Positions 50,901 through 59,638 are shown, numbered from the stretch's first letter. The stretch: 64,000 bases of DNA from Limnoglobus roseus (GCF_008254045.1 NZ_CP042425.1:620001-684000), one strand, 5' to 3'. Notes: generated by a model from the sequence alone, not told the origin. Translations and numbers: made by a program.

Positions 50901-51941
50901 ACGACCACGTCTCTCTTCGCCACGAAGCAGCCGACGGTCTACGTTTCCGGGGCCAACGGTACCGTCGAAGCCTTCCGACCGGCCCCCGACGGAACGCTCG
51001 TCTCGGCCGGGACGTTCGCGCCGTTCCTCGACTACACCGGGGCCGTGCGCGTCGCGACCGGCGACCTGAACGGCGACGGCTTCGCGGACACGATCTTTAC
51101 CACCGGCGACCGCGGGTCGAAGGTCCGCATCCTCCTCGGCCTCGACCCGGAGGCGCAACCCGTCGCCGTCACCGCACCACTCGATCTCGACGTGTTCGAA
51201 GCGAGTTTCAAAGGCGGCGTGAGCGTCACCACCGGCGACGTGGACGGCGACGGCAAGGCGGAATTCGCCGTCACGCCGAACGTCGGCGGGAGCGGCCGGG
51301 TGGTCGTCTACTCGCTCGTTGACGGGAAACTGGTGGTGCGGGCGAACTTCTTCGGCATCGACGACCTCGACTTCCGCGGCGGGGCGACGGCCGCCTTCGG
51401 CGACACCGACGGCGACGGCAAGATGGAACTGATCGTCGCCGCCGGCCTCGGCGGCGGGCCGCGGGTGGCCGTCTACCGCGGCTCCTCACTCTTCAGCACC
51501 GCCGTCGGCACGCAACCGCCGAAGATGGTCAACGACTTCTTCGCCTTCCCCGGCGCGGACACCGAGCGGTTGCGGAACGGCGTGGCCGTTGCCGCCGGCG
51601 ACGTGAACGGCGACGGGATTGCGGACTTCGTCTTCGGCGGCGGGCCGGGCGGGGCCGCGCGGGTTTACACCATCGACGGCAAAGCGTTCTCCACCGGCAG
51701 CACGGTGCAGTTGGCGAACTTCTACGTGGACGGCAACGACACCAGCCGCGGCGGCGTGAGGTTGGCGCTCAAGGATGTGGACGGCGACGGCCGGGCGGAA
51801 CTGATCGCGAACGCGACGGGGACCACGAGCCGCCTGTACCGCGGGACGGCCCTCGCCCAATCCAACGCCGTCGAGCCGACCGCCTTCGAGGACTTCGACA
51901 GCCCGACCGCACAGGTGGGAACCGGCGTCTACGTGGGGTGA
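47937..51941 (+). CDS. Large delta-60/FG-GAP repeat surface protein
   Basis: About 1334 residues from ATG 47937. RFESLEERLIPTLGL is the LE-x-R-x-x-P type N-terminus. Residues about 25-960 hold some sixteen delta-60 type repeats, each with the phrase 'L-N-A-D-G-T-L-D-x-T-Y/F-G' (RLNADGTLDSTYGTGGVV, RYNADGTLDTSFDGDGV, RLNAAGVSDSTFGNNGY); the last 350 residues are FG-GAP propeller repeats with Ca2+ loops (GDLNGDGFADTIF, GDVDGDGKAEFAV, GDTDGDGKMELIV). No transmembrane or LPxTG-like anchor at the end. Likely exported surface or extracellular protein. GTG 47904 is an alternative start. It ends 2 bases from the convergent kinase-operon protein. Confidence 0.75.
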   Translation: MRRNTRTALRFESLEERLIPTLGLDPSFGVGGRTFVTPGPVSVYGTVNDAVVRPDGKIWVLGGIGGSPVLARFNPNGELDATFDGDGIEPILSWSGQSSTISLSKMALQADGRVVLAGVVTENNGPSSFAPYSVKTSLVAIRLNSDGTYDDSFGDGGRAVVNLANEPGSYYANTLLAVRVFDDGHVVLAGNEYIPVYPALTPSNSPTAADVPGFFAARLTAGGELDTAYGTGGVAVAASVNAGNSSRSLNSINGGTAAILADDRVVFSGTTSTPYATQQVSPQELFLDVYRLAADGSPDATFNGTGFAETVLVSVPVPDGGSASIYAYAISPGVQPDGKITIAANVNIYSTTSSGTESRNKILVTRFTADGQRDGSFADNGVLTARDQDGANTSLTLGLFTVLPDGRLVVEAETQIIEQGQARYDSELRGFTANGQVDGSFGPNGVLPTLTSAVPGESINPAILVPDGNGLLAAGATTSTPSTPTTSRIGLARLANDPPAVPPTANNQNPVGRFVVTSGSTGANLDPTFNGGRPAILSLDVGGVSGSVTATAVDAAGKYVVLGRLFDKVVVARYNADGTLDTSFDGDGVRTISPTGDENLNPDQLLIQPDGKIVITGSRLIFAPDVPTSSKVFVKRLNADGSDDTTFGGTGQVLLDSASPSQQEYGTKLAVLTGGRLQLVALDYANTSDSNRPRVVARRLNADGTLDSTYGTGGVVLTTVDASQFDQVGGIEILADGSVVIAGAHSTATSSSGPISVYAVALRLNAAGVSDSTFGNNGYAQAFLQTFSGLGTSSSSNYVTTPVVLVSAQPGGGIVVGTQVNASSYDYPAGGPQGSRTETRFQLVRFTAAGQPDATFGDNGSVILDSKVSDSVPSATTNSYLSLVALPNGGLSLLSSVSQYFPSTVNDAAPVPGTAALSIAPTPISVTVRRLTATGQPDSAFGILGAITVGTSNAAQNSLMPYVQAIDAAGRVVLGGSGSTGLGLERLSTTTSLFATKQPTVYVSGANGTVEAFRPAPDGTLVSAGTFAPFLDYTGAVRVATGDLNGDGFADTIFTTGDRGSKVRILLGLDPEAQPVAVTAPLDLDVFEASFKGGVSVTTGDVDGDGKAEFAVTPNVGGSGRVVVYSLVDGKLVVRANFFGIDDLDFRGGATAAFGDTDGDGKMELIVAAGLGGGPRVAVYRGSSLFSTAVGTQPPKMVNDFFAFPGADTERLRNGVAVAAGDVNGDGIADFVFGGGPGGAARVYTIDGKAFSTGSTVQLANFYVDGNDTSRGGVRLALKDVDGDGRAELIANATGTTSRLYRGTALAQSNAVEPTAFEDFDSPTAQVGTGVYVG

Positions 51942-51943
51942 GA

Positions 51944-53260
51944 TTACACGATCGGCGGTTTGGTCAATCCGACGGGGCGGGCGGGGGCCGTTTCATCGGA
52001 CCGAAGCCAAAACCACCGGAAGCAGACCCCGCCGAGCACCAGCGCCCCGAACACGCTCATCACGTGAGCGTGTTTCTTTTTCGGCTCGGCCTGGTCGGCT
52101 TCGGTCGGAATCAATTCTGCCAGGAGTGGCCGGGCGGCCAATCGTGCGAGTAGCTCATCAGCCTCATCGGGAACGGCGTTCGCCGACATCGTCATGTCCC
52201 GAACGGTTGGTTCCGAGGTAAGTGTCAGTTCACTTCTCACGACGCCCAGTTGCCACGTCGAGGGCGATCCCGTTCGCCGCGTGTCGGAGGACGTGCGAGA
52301 CTCCACGGGCTGCGAGTCGTTGCTCGCGCGGGACCGCTCCCACGGCTCGATCCCTGTCGGCGCGGAGAACAGCGTGTGCGCCGGATTCCACGACGCAAGA
52401 ATGATGCGATCCGCTTCCCGCGATGGCGGCGACACCGGCGTGGTAAACCCGCGGCCGCCGTCGCCGAGTGCATCCGGGCGAGTCGCCGCACTGGAAAGCG
52501 TTCCGAACGTGCCAGCCTGGTGATCCAGTTGCGACGACACGAAGAACACCGGCGCGACCGGCGGCGGGTCGGGCGGGCGGGGCGGCGGGACGACGGGCGG
52601 GGGGACAACGGCGGTGGCAGGCGGCGGCACCGTATCCGCCGGCCCGACTGGTCCGGCCGGCCCCGGCGGGGGGACTTGCGCGGCCGGTGGCGAAATGACA
52701 ACGGGCGGCGCGGGCGGCGGTGGAATGACCGCGGGCGGGAGGTCGGTCTGCGACGAGGCGAACGAGAAGAAGTCTCGACTCGGCGAGGTAGGCCACAGCC
52801 AGACCGGCTTGTCGGCGGTGACGCTCAACGTGCCGGGCACGTCGCCGAAAAAGACTTGGGACTCGCTCACCATTCCCGCTTGGCTTTGGGACGCCACGGG
52901 ACCTGCCCACGCCATCAACAGGACGGGCAGTTCGCGGTAGCGCACGATAGGGTCGATCGATTCCGCGAGGCGGATGGTCACGACGGATATGTTCGGGAGG
53001 GTGAAGTCCTCGTCCCACCGGCCGACCACGCGATTGTCTTCGATCGAAAGTTCGGCCGGGTGGCTCACGCCGTCCGGCGTGATGAACGCGAGGGTCTTCC
53101 AGTCGGCGGCCGCCGCCGGGACGGACAGGGACAAATCGTGAACCACCAGGGTCGCGTCCGGCAGGGTCGCGCTCCACACGTCGCGGCGCGACAGTTCCTC
53201 CACTCCCAGGAGGGGCCGGCGGCGCGTCGGGCGGGATGCCGTCGTCATGAGCGGTTTCAC
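51944..53260 (-). CDS. Pro-rich, C-terminally anchored protein of the ECF/kinase operon
   Basis: 438 residues. It begins with a basic stretch and GVEELSRRDVWSATL, a variant of the LE-x-R motif seen on exported planctomycete proteins. Residues 20-165 look beta-rich; about 170-240 are a Pro run (PPPPAPPVVISPPAAQ). A membrane helix is near the C-terminus (HVMSVFGALVLGGVCFRWFW), followed by a short basic tail. Its ATG overlaps the kinase stop by 4 bases, so expression is translationally coupled. It may be the kinase's substrate, sensor or exported partner; no family recognised. Confidence 0.6.
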   Translation of the reverse strand: MKPLMTTASRPTRRRPLLGVEELSRRDVWSATLPDATLVVHDLSLSVPAAAADWKTLAFITPDGVSHPAELSIEDNRVVGRWDEDFTLPNISVVTIRLAESIDPIVRYRELPVLLMAWAGPVASQSQAGMVSESQVFFGDVPGTLSVTADKPVWLWPTSPSRDFFSFASSQTDLPPAVIPPPPAPPVVISPPAAQVPPPGPAGPVGPADTVPPPATAVVPPPVVPPPRPPDPPPVAPVFFVSSQLDHQAGTFGTLSSAATRPDALGDGGRGFTTPVSPPSREADRIILASWNPAHTLFSAPTGIEPWERSRASNDSQPVESRTSSDTRRTGSPSTWQLGVVRSELTLTSEPTVRDMTMSANAVPDEADELLARLAARPLLAELIPTEADQAEPKKKHAHVMSVFGALVLGGVCFRWFWLRSDETAPARPVGLTKPPIV

Positions 53261-55740
53261 TGGTGTCCTCCGTGCTCCCGAATGGTATCCCGGACGCGCT
53301 CAATCCTCAACCGCGTTCGTTCGGCCGTCGCCGCCTGCGGGATTCGCGCGGCCCAAGCCTCGGCCTGACGAACCGCCGCCGCGGCTTCCAGCAATTGGCT
53401 CTCGGCCGCGTCGAGTTGGGCCTGAAGGCAGTACGCTGTGGCCAACTCGCTCGGCGATTCTGCACTGCTCGCCAGCAGCGATTCCCGCGCGCGATCGAGT
53501 TCCCGCCGCGCGGCCGGCCGTTGATCCTGAGTCGCGAGCGATTCGGCGAGAACCAGTCGGGCGACGGCCTCGTCGAGCCGATACCGCGGCACCCGGGGCG
53601 ACGCCGAAGCGAGTGCCGCGAAGGCCGTGACGCCTTGCTCGGCGAGCGCCTGTGCCTCGTCCGGCCGCTTCTGGGCGATCCGAACGCGGGCAAGTTCCAA
53701 TCGCGTGCGGGCCGCCCGCCGGCGCGTCTCCGGCGGCCGCTGCGGAAACTTTTGGGCCTTCTCCCAGAGCAGCAGCGATTCCCGAAGGGCATCCGCCGCG
53801 GGTGCGTCCTGATTCTGGCAGTGCAGCGAGACACCGAGGTTGTGCCCGACGAACGCGGTGTGTTCGACCAGTTCGGCCCGGTTCGGGAACTCGGTCGCCA
53901 GTTGAGCGAACCGCGTCTGAGCGGCCCGGAACCGTTCGACCGCGTCCCGGTGGCGGTCTTGCAGTTGGCAGATCAACCCGCGGTTGTGTTCGACGCCGGC
54001 CGCCTCGAAACGATCCTCGGCCGTCGCGGGTTGCGCCTCCGACAGCGTGCGAAGTGTGGCCGCGGCCGTCGCGTAGGACTCGTCGGCCGCTTCCGTCCGC
54101 CCCGTCACCCGGTAGAGGTTGCCGAGGTTGTTCGCAGTCGCGGCAACTTCGCGAAGAACCTCCGTCGATGCGCTCGTGAACGCGGTCAGGATCGCCTGCG
54201 ATTCCCGGTACGATTTCTCGGCCGCAACAGGGTCGCCGAGCAGTTGGTCGATGTCGCCGACCCGCCGCCAACTGCGGGCCGCCGCCAACTGGTCGCCCGG
54301 GTTTGCTCCCTCCAGAGCGGCCAGTCGGGTGTACTGGTCGCGGGCTTTCACCAGGAAGTCCCGCTGGTCGGCCTCTAGGCCGTCCGTCCGTGACAGGACG
54401 CGGTCCGCGAATGCGGTGTACATCTCGTCAACGGCCGTTCGCACGACCTCGCGCTCGGTCAGTAACGCCGACTCGCGATTCATCAGGCGAACGGTGTTCA
54501 CGCCTTGCAGAACGAGGACCCCGAAGACGGCCGCGGCCGCCGTCAGCGAAAGCCCCCGGTGCCGGCTCATCCACCGGCCCATGCGTTGCCCCCGCGACGG
54601 CCGCCTCGCGGCAATCGGCTTCTCGGCCAAGAACTGTTTGAAGTCGGCGATCAATGTCTCAGCCGACGGGTAACGGTCTGACGGCTCTTTCGCGAGGAGT
54701 TTGAGCGTGATCGTTTCCAGGTCGTAGGGAACCATCGGGTTGATCGCGCGGGGCGGCCGCGGTTCCTCGTTCAAAATCGCGGCGACGAATTGCCCCCGGT
54801 CCTGGACCGCGAACAACGGCCGCCTCGTGAGCAGTTCGTAGAGTGTCGCCCCGAGGCTGTACAGGTCCGTCCGCTGATCGACGATCCCCCGGCCGGCGTC
54901 CAGTTGTTCCGGGGCCATGTACTGGAGGGTTCCCACCATCGCCCCGGTGCGGGTCAGCCGCGTGGCCCCGCTCAGGCGGGCCAGGCCGAAGTCGACGACC
55001 CACAAGTGCCCGTGCGCGTCCACCAGGCAGTTTGCGGGCTTCACGTCGCGGTGGACGATGCCCCGGTCGTGGGCGTGGGCCAGAGCCTCGGCCGCCTGCA
55101 CGATCAGCCGGACGATCTCCTTCGACGACTTCGGCAACTCGGTCGCGGGCGTCGGGAGCGGGATCGCGTCCGGCCGCGGATCACCGGCGGCGGCGTAGGG
55201 GACCGTACTCGCGGCCGGGGCGTGGTCGGGGTCGCCGAGTATCGCAAGAGACGAGCCGACGATGAGCGGCATGACGAAGTAGTGAATGCCCCGGTCGCAG
55301 CCGACGGCGAGGATCGGCACGATGTTGGGGTGGTCGAGCATCCCCACCGCGCGGGCTTCGTTGCGGAACCGTTCGCGGTCGATCGGTTGCCACCCGGTCG
55401 CCAGCGGCAGCGTCTTGACCGCCACCCGGCGGCCGTCGGTCGTCCGTTCCGCCTCGTAAACAACGCCCATACCGCCGCGGCCGACTTCCCGCAAGATGCG
55501 ATACTCGTCGAGCCGTTCCGGCGTTCGCTCGGTCGCCTCCTTCGGGGCGGCGTGCTGTAAGAACTCCAAGCCACTCAGGCACTCTTCCAGCACGTCGGCA
55601 ATGTCCGAGTGCTCGCGGAGGAAGGCGTCGCGGTCCGGGGCGCGGCCGGCTTCCAGGGCTTCCAGGTACCGCTCCAGCGCGACGACGACTCGGGGGTCGT
55701 CGAAGTCCTGCCCGGCAGAAGGTAGGAGTTGCCGCGTCAT
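53257..55740 (-). CDS. Ser/Thr protein kinase with TPR-like C-terminal domain
   Basis: 827 residues. The kinase domain (about 80-365) has glycine loop REVGRGGMGVVYEAE, VAVKTLPLA lysine, HRDVKPANCLVDAHG catalytic loop and VVDFGLARL. One membrane helix (about 395-415, LTAAAAVFGVLVLQGVNTV) is followed by ~400 residues of helix pairs (RSWRRVGDIDQLLGDPVAAE, AATANNLGNLYRVTGRTEAA) of TPR type, probably facing outside. It is the typical planctomycete Hanks kinase architecture. The gene overlaps the ECF sigma gene by 4 bases (ATGA) and the Pro-rich gene by 4 bases. A signalling role is likely; ligand unknown. Confidence 0.9.
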   Translation of the reverse strand: MTRQLLPSAGQDFDDPRVVVALERYLEALEAGRAPDRDAFLREHSDIADVLEECLSGLEFLQHAAPKEATERTPERLDEYRILREVGRGGMGVVYEAERTTDGRRVAVKTLPLATGWQPIDRERFRNEARAVGMLDHPNIVPILAVGCDRGIHYFVMPLIVGSSLAILGDPDHAPAASTVPYAAAGDPRPDAIPLPTPATELPKSSKEIVRLIVQAAEALAHAHDRGIVHRDVKPANCLVDAHGHLWVVDFGLARLSGATRLTRTGAMVGTLQYMAPEQLDAGRGIVDQRTDLYSLGATLYELLTRRPLFAVQDRGQFVAAILNEEPRPPRAINPMVPYDLETITLKLLAKEPSDRYPSAETLIADFKQFLAEKPIAARRPSRGQRMGRWMSRHRGLSLTAAAAVFGVLVLQGVNTVRLMNRESALLTEREVVRTAVDEMYTAFADRVLSRTDGLEADQRDFLVKARDQYTRLAALEGANPGDQLAAARSWRRVGDIDQLLGDPVAAEKSYRESQAILTAFTSASTEVLREVAATANNLGNLYRVTGRTEAADESYATAAATLRTLSEAQPATAEDRFEAAGVEHNRGLICQLQDRHRDAVERFRAAQTRFAQLATEFPNRAELVEHTAFVGHNLGVSLHCQNQDAPAADALRESLLLWEKAQKFPQRPPETRRRAARTRLELARVRIAQKRPDEAQALAEQGVTAFAALASASPRVPRYRLDEAVARLVLAESLATQDQRPAARRELDRARESLLASSAESPSELATAYCLQAQLDAAESQLLEAAAAVRQAEAWAARIPQAATAERTRLRIERVRDTIREHGGHQ

Positions 55741-56354
55741 AGCGTCTTGGGGAGTAATCCCTTCAGTTGAACGAGCCCCCGGACCCAGAGTTTCTTCACG
55801 CTGTCCACGCTCCGGTTCATTCGCTCGGCCACTTCGGGGAACGTCAGTTCTTCCAGGTTACGGTAGACGAGGACGTCCCGGTAGTCCGGCGGCAGCTGGC
55901 CGAGGGCGTTCGCGAGGATCACGGCCGCCTCGTCGCGGACGGCGAATTGAACCGGCGAAAGTCCCGCGGCCGGCAGCGTGGCCGCCATGTGCTCGGACGA
56001 GTGCCCCAGGGACTCGACAATACTCTGTTCCAGGCGGATGTCGCGACTCCGTGTCTGACGGTACCGACGGACCTGGTTTGCAAGGTTTCGGGCGAGAATC
56101 TGCCGCAACCAGCCGAGGAACTCGGGCACGCTCTGCCCGCGGAAGTGGGGGAAGTCGCGGTGCGCCTCCAGGAAAGTTTCCTGGACGATGTCCGACGCCC
56201 CGAGCTTGACCTGCAACGCCCGGTCGAGTTGGACGCGGGCCAAAATCGTGAGGTAGTGCCGATAGCCCTCCAGCAGCGGCCCGAGCGCAACGTGTTGGCC
56301 CGCAATCGCTTCGAGCAAGAGTTGTGCGAGCGTGGTTTCGGTAGCTTGGCCCAT
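55737..56354 (-). CDS. ECF-family RNA polymerase sigma factor
   Basis: 205 residues. Region 2 is LKLGASDIVQETFLEAHRDF-like (GASDIVQETFLEAHRDF) with WLRQILARNLANQVRRYRQT; region 4 is LGQLPPDYRDVLVYRNLEEL and TFPEVAERMNRSVDSVKKLW with its helix-turn-helix. It belongs to the planctomycete ECF group that is joined to Ser/Thr kinases, instead of to an anti-sigma factor. No anti-sigma gene lies beside it, so the kinase may control it by phosphorylation. First gene of the operon; transcription start in the 268-base gap toward 56622 is not identifiable. Confidence 0.9.
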   Translation of the reverse strand: MGQATETTLAQLLLEAIAGQHVALGPLLEGYRHYLTILARVQLDRALQVKLGASDIVQETFLEAHRDFPHFRGQSVPEFLGWLRQILARNLANQVRRYRQTRSRDIRLEQSIVESLGHSSEHMAATLPAAGLSPVQFAVRDEAAVILANALGQLPPDYRDVLVYRNLEELTFPEVAERMNRSVDSVKKLWVRGLVQLKGLLPKTL

Positions 56355-56631
56355 TCAGTATCAGGCCCGGCGGCGGTCGGAAAAGGGCTGCGAATTCTTT
56401 ACGGAATTTCGGAGGTTGAGAAAGGTCGGTAGAGTGGGCCGTTAGCCCATCCCATCCGCGGGAGCGGTGTTGCGGCGGCAACCACACAGTCACACGGCAA
56501 TCGCCGTAGCCCCACATCAAAACACCCACCACGTTGCCCCGCGGCTCAAGCCGGCGTTGAAACGGCAGACGGTTGGAGCAATGATACCTACAGGGGAACC
56601 GTGATCGGATCGGGGGTGGGGCGTGTGGCGA

Positions 56632-57267
56632 ATGCACTCGGGGGACCGAGTCCTGACTGACGCGGAGTGGGAACTGTTTTCGGTCGGACTCGACCTGCTC
56701 GTCGACTTCGTGCAAGACGACCTCGACGGCCAGGACGATGCCACCGAGACCGGCGCCCCGGCGTTCGACCGCCTGACCGCCGAGCAGAAGTTCGTGATCC
56801 TCGCCGATGTCGCCACGGCCCTTCGCGACCCCGCCGTCCCGCCGCCCCACCACACGGCCGCCAACGAGGCGACGATCGCGGCCGTCCTCTACACGGTCCA
56901 GGACGTGCTCGCCGAGGAGTTGGTCGCGGCCACGAGTCCCGACCGCGGGCTGCGGTCCACCGACACCCGCCGGCACCTGCTCGCGGTGGCCGTGGAATCC
57001 GGGTGGGAGAACCTCCCCCGACTCACGTCCAAGAGCCGCCGGAAGTGGCGGGAGTTGCTCGAAGTTTTCGAAGGGCAGATCCTCTGGGACGACGACCACC
57101 TGATGGGCGACGCCTTCCTCGACCTGCCGCCGGACGAGGTGCGGGTGCAGATGGAACTGGCCGGCATCGGCGATGACTACTACCTCGACACGCCGGACGA
57201 ACCCGACGAGAAGGGGCTGGCCCGGGCGCGGCAGCAACTCGCCCGGCTGTGCGGCCGGGAGCATTGA
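56632..57267 (+). CDS. Unknown acidic helical protein
   Basis: About 211 residues from ATG 56632; GTG 56623 is an alternative. Strongly acidic with long helices (EWELFSVGLDLLVDFVQDDL, TAEQKFVILADVATALRD, RKWRELLEVFEGQILWDDD). No signal peptide, no membrane segment and no cysteine. Composition and size suggest a soluble cytoplasmic protein. It is followed by a broken small gene. No family recognised. Confidence 0.6.
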   Translation: MHSGDRVLTDAEWELFSVGLDLLVDFVQDDLDGQDDATETGAPAFDRLTAEQKFVILADVATALRDPAVPPPHHTAANEATIAAVLYTVQDVLAEELVAATSPDRGLRSTDTRRHLLAVAVESGWENLPRLTSKSRRKWRELLEVFEGQILWDDDHLMGDAFLDLPPDEVRVQMELAGIGDDYYLDTPDEPDEKGLARARQQLARLCGREH

Positions 57268-57545
57268 ACGTCCTCATTTCAAGCAACTTTGCCGAGGCCC
57301 GCGCGGCGTTGCGGAAGGTGCCGAACGGGAAGGCGGCGATTTCCGCCGCCGCGAAGTAGTTGCTCGGCATGACCCTGAACCGCGACGGCCAAGAGCAGGA
57401 CGCCGCCGAGTGCCGCGAAGGGTTTCGCGCGGCGAAGGCTCTCGCGGGCAAGGTTGAATGGGCCGACCGCGTCTTCCTCGACCTCCTCACGGCCGCGGCC
57501 GAGAAGGTCTGCGGGCAGAAGGCGGACGCCCCGCCGGGGCCGTGA
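57264..57545 (+). pseudogene. Broken TPR-like gene (in-frame TAG)
   Basis: One frame reads SSNFAEARAALRKVPNGKAA, then a TAG at 57357-57359, then LLGMTLNRDGQEQDAAECRE and further TPR-like helix pairs to the stop at 57545. The sequence on both sides of the TAG is protein-like and fits one continuous TPR-type protein, with CAG-to-TAG the simplest change. It overlaps the stop of the upstream gene. The alternative is a 61-residue protein starting TTG 57360. Confidence 0.4.
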
Positions 57546-57747
57546 CGCTTCCCCGTCTTGAGCCAATCGCGGGCGGCGAAAGCCCGACGCCGACCGAGCC
57601 GAGAACCCGCAAAACTTAACAGGTTGCCGGCCACGATTTGCCGGATGGCAAGATGTACTGTTGAAGCCCACGCGGGACGCGGCGAAGGTGGAGGTGGGAG
57701 CGGTTCGCGGTTGGGCCGCCCTCATCTTGCGACTCGGAGTTTGGACG

Positions 57748-58023
57748 ATGGCTCACGATCCCGTTGACCGAACCTGTGCGACCCTGCCCCGCGGCGAGAC
57801 GGTCTTGCTGTACCGCCGGCCGGGCCAGAACTGGCAGATCGACCTGTGCCAGTGGCCTCCCCACCGCCACGGCGCGGACGGGTCCGGCCTTCCGCCGACG
57901 CTGGCCCGACCGCAGTTCGTCCTCGCCCGCCACCGGGGGTGGCACCAATTGGAGTTCGAAACCGAGTACGAGGCGATGGCCTTCGTCGCCGTGCAACTCG
58001 CGACCGACGCCCCCGTGCGCTAA
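57748..58023 (+). CDS. Small unknown protein
   Basis: 91 residues from ATG 57748, preferred over an earlier ATG at 57661 because GGAG lies 8-11 bases upstream and the extension is low-complexity. Contains GQNWQIDLCQWPPHRHGADG and RHRGWHQLEFETEYEAMAFV. Soluble, no cysteine pair, no known family. May be a small DNA- or protein-binding protein but nothing in the sequence says so. Confidence 0.5.
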   Translation: MAHDPVDRTCATLPRGETVLLYRRPGQNWQIDLCQWPPHRHGADGSGLPPTLARPQFVLARHRGWHQLEFETEYEAMAFVAVQLATDAPVR

Positions 58024-58214
58024 ACCCACGACCGAAGTCGTTATCACTTTTGCTCGCCCGACCCATTCCCGGGTCGGCTCCACGACGAGGGGCCGACCCC
58101 GATTGATACTGCCAGCACGCCCCACGCGGCACAACTCCCTCGCTTCGCGGAACGTCGCCGCCTACGATACACCCGTCGGCTGGTCGTTTGTGATTCCCTT
58201 CAGGAGGCTCACTC

Positions 58215-59555
58215 ATGCTCGTTCGGACGACGACACTCGCCCTCGTTCTGCTCACCGCCGCGGTCGGCCGGGCTGACGATTGGCCGAACTGGATGGGGCC
58301 GAAACACGATAACGTCTGGCGCGAAACCGGGCTGATCGAGAAGTTCCCCGAAGGCGGGCCGAAGGTTCTCTGGCGGACGCCGGTCGGCGGCGGGTACGCG
58401 GGGCCGGCCGTGTCGAAGGGAAAGGTTTACGTCACCGACTACGTCAGCAAAGACCTGACCGAAGAGCAACGAGTCGGCGGCAACTTCGAGCGCAAAGGCT
58501 CGACCGGCACCGAGCGCGTCCATTGCCTCGACGAGGCGACCGGCAAGCCGGTCTGGAAAAGCCCTTACGAGTACCCCGTCAAGTACGCCATCAGCTACCC
58601 GGCCGGACCGCGGTGCACGCCGACCGTCCACGACGGCAAGGTTTACACCCTCGGGGCCGAGGGGCACTTGGCCTGCCTGGACGCCGAGACGGGCGCGAAG
58701 GTGTGGGCGAAGGAACTGAAGGACGAGTACAAGACGAAGTCCGCGCTCTGGGGTTACGCCTCCCACCCGTTCATCGACGGGCAGAAACTCATCACACTCG
58801 CCGGCGGCGACGGGTCGCACGTCGTCGCGTTCGACAAGAATACGGGCAAGGAAATCTGGAGGTCGCAGTCGCAGCCCGAGCAAGACGGCCAGGGCTACGC
58901 CCCGGTCACGATCATCGACGCTGGCGGCGGTCGGCAACTCATTGTCGCGGGGCCGAAGGCGCTGCGGAGCCTGGACCCGGAAACCGGCAAGCGGAATTGG
59001 AGCAGGCCGTACGACGCGACCAACGGGGCGACGATCATGACGCCGGTCGTCTCCGGCGAGTACCTCTACTTCGGCGGCTACAACCACAAGAATCTGTTGT
59101 TGAAGCTGAAGAAGAATCCGGCGGACGAGCCCGAGGTGGTCTGGCAGGACAAGAAGAACGCCGGCGTGTCGCCGGTGAATGTGCAACCGTTCCTGCAAGA
59201 CGGGGTGCTGTACGGCTACGACGACAGCGGCGACATGTACGGCGTGGAACTGCCGAGCGGCAAGCGGTTGTGGAAGGGCATGGGGCCGGTCGGCGGCGAG
59301 CAGGCGAAGGGGTCCGAGACGGCGTTCATCGTCAAGACCGGCGACCGCTTCGTGTTCTTCGCCGAGACGGGGCACCTCGTCTTCGGCAAACTGACCCCGC
59401 AGGGGTACGAGGAGATCGACCGGGCGAAGGTGATCGAGCAAACCGGCGGGGCGTTCGGCCGCAAGGTCGTGTGGTCCATGCCGGCGTTCGCGAACAAGCA
59501 CGCTTACATCCGCAACGACAAGGAGATCATCTGCGTCGATCTGGCAAAGCCGTAG
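58215..59555 (+). CDS. Exported PQQ-like (BamB-type) beta-propeller protein
   Basis: 446 residues with signal peptide (TTLALVLLTAAVGRADDW) and the planctomycete opening WPNWMGPKHDNVWRETG. Propeller blades show the 'C/A-L-D-A-E-T-G-K/A-x-V-W' phrase (HCLDEATGKPVWKSPYEY, ACLDAETGAKVWAKEL, VAFDKNTGKEIWRSQS). The WD-like Trp-docking motifs indicate an eight-bladed propeller of the BamB/PQQ-dehydrogenase shape, but no PQQ-binding site is obvious. AGGAGG at 58202-58207 sets the ATG. Possible scaffold or outer-membrane-assembly role, not shown. Confidence 0.8.
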   Translation: MLVRTTTLALVLLTAAVGRADDWPNWMGPKHDNVWRETGLIEKFPEGGPKVLWRTPVGGGYAGPAVSKGKVYVTDYVSKDLTEEQRVGGNFERKGSTGTERVHCLDEATGKPVWKSPYEYPVKYAISYPAGPRCTPTVHDGKVYTLGAEGHLACLDAETGAKVWAKELKDEYKTKSALWGYASHPFIDGQKLITLAGGDGSHVVAFDKNTGKEIWRSQSQPEQDGQGYAPVTIIDAGGGRQLIVAGPKALRSLDPETGKRNWSRPYDATNGATIMTPVVSGEYLYFGGYNHKNLLLKLKKNPADEPEVVWQDKKNAGVSPVNVQPFLQDGVLYGYDDSGDMYGVELPSGKRLWKGMGPVGGEQAKGSETAFIVKTGDRFVFFAETGHLVFGKLTPQGYEEIDRAKVIEQTGGAFGRKVVWSMPAFANKHAYIRNDKEIICVDLAKP

Positions 59556-59638
59556 GCGACCGGGTGGCCCTCGCTTGCCGCCCGCCGCGGCGGTAGAATG
59601 AGGATTGAACACCGCCGTTCCCAGGTGGGAGAGATTCC

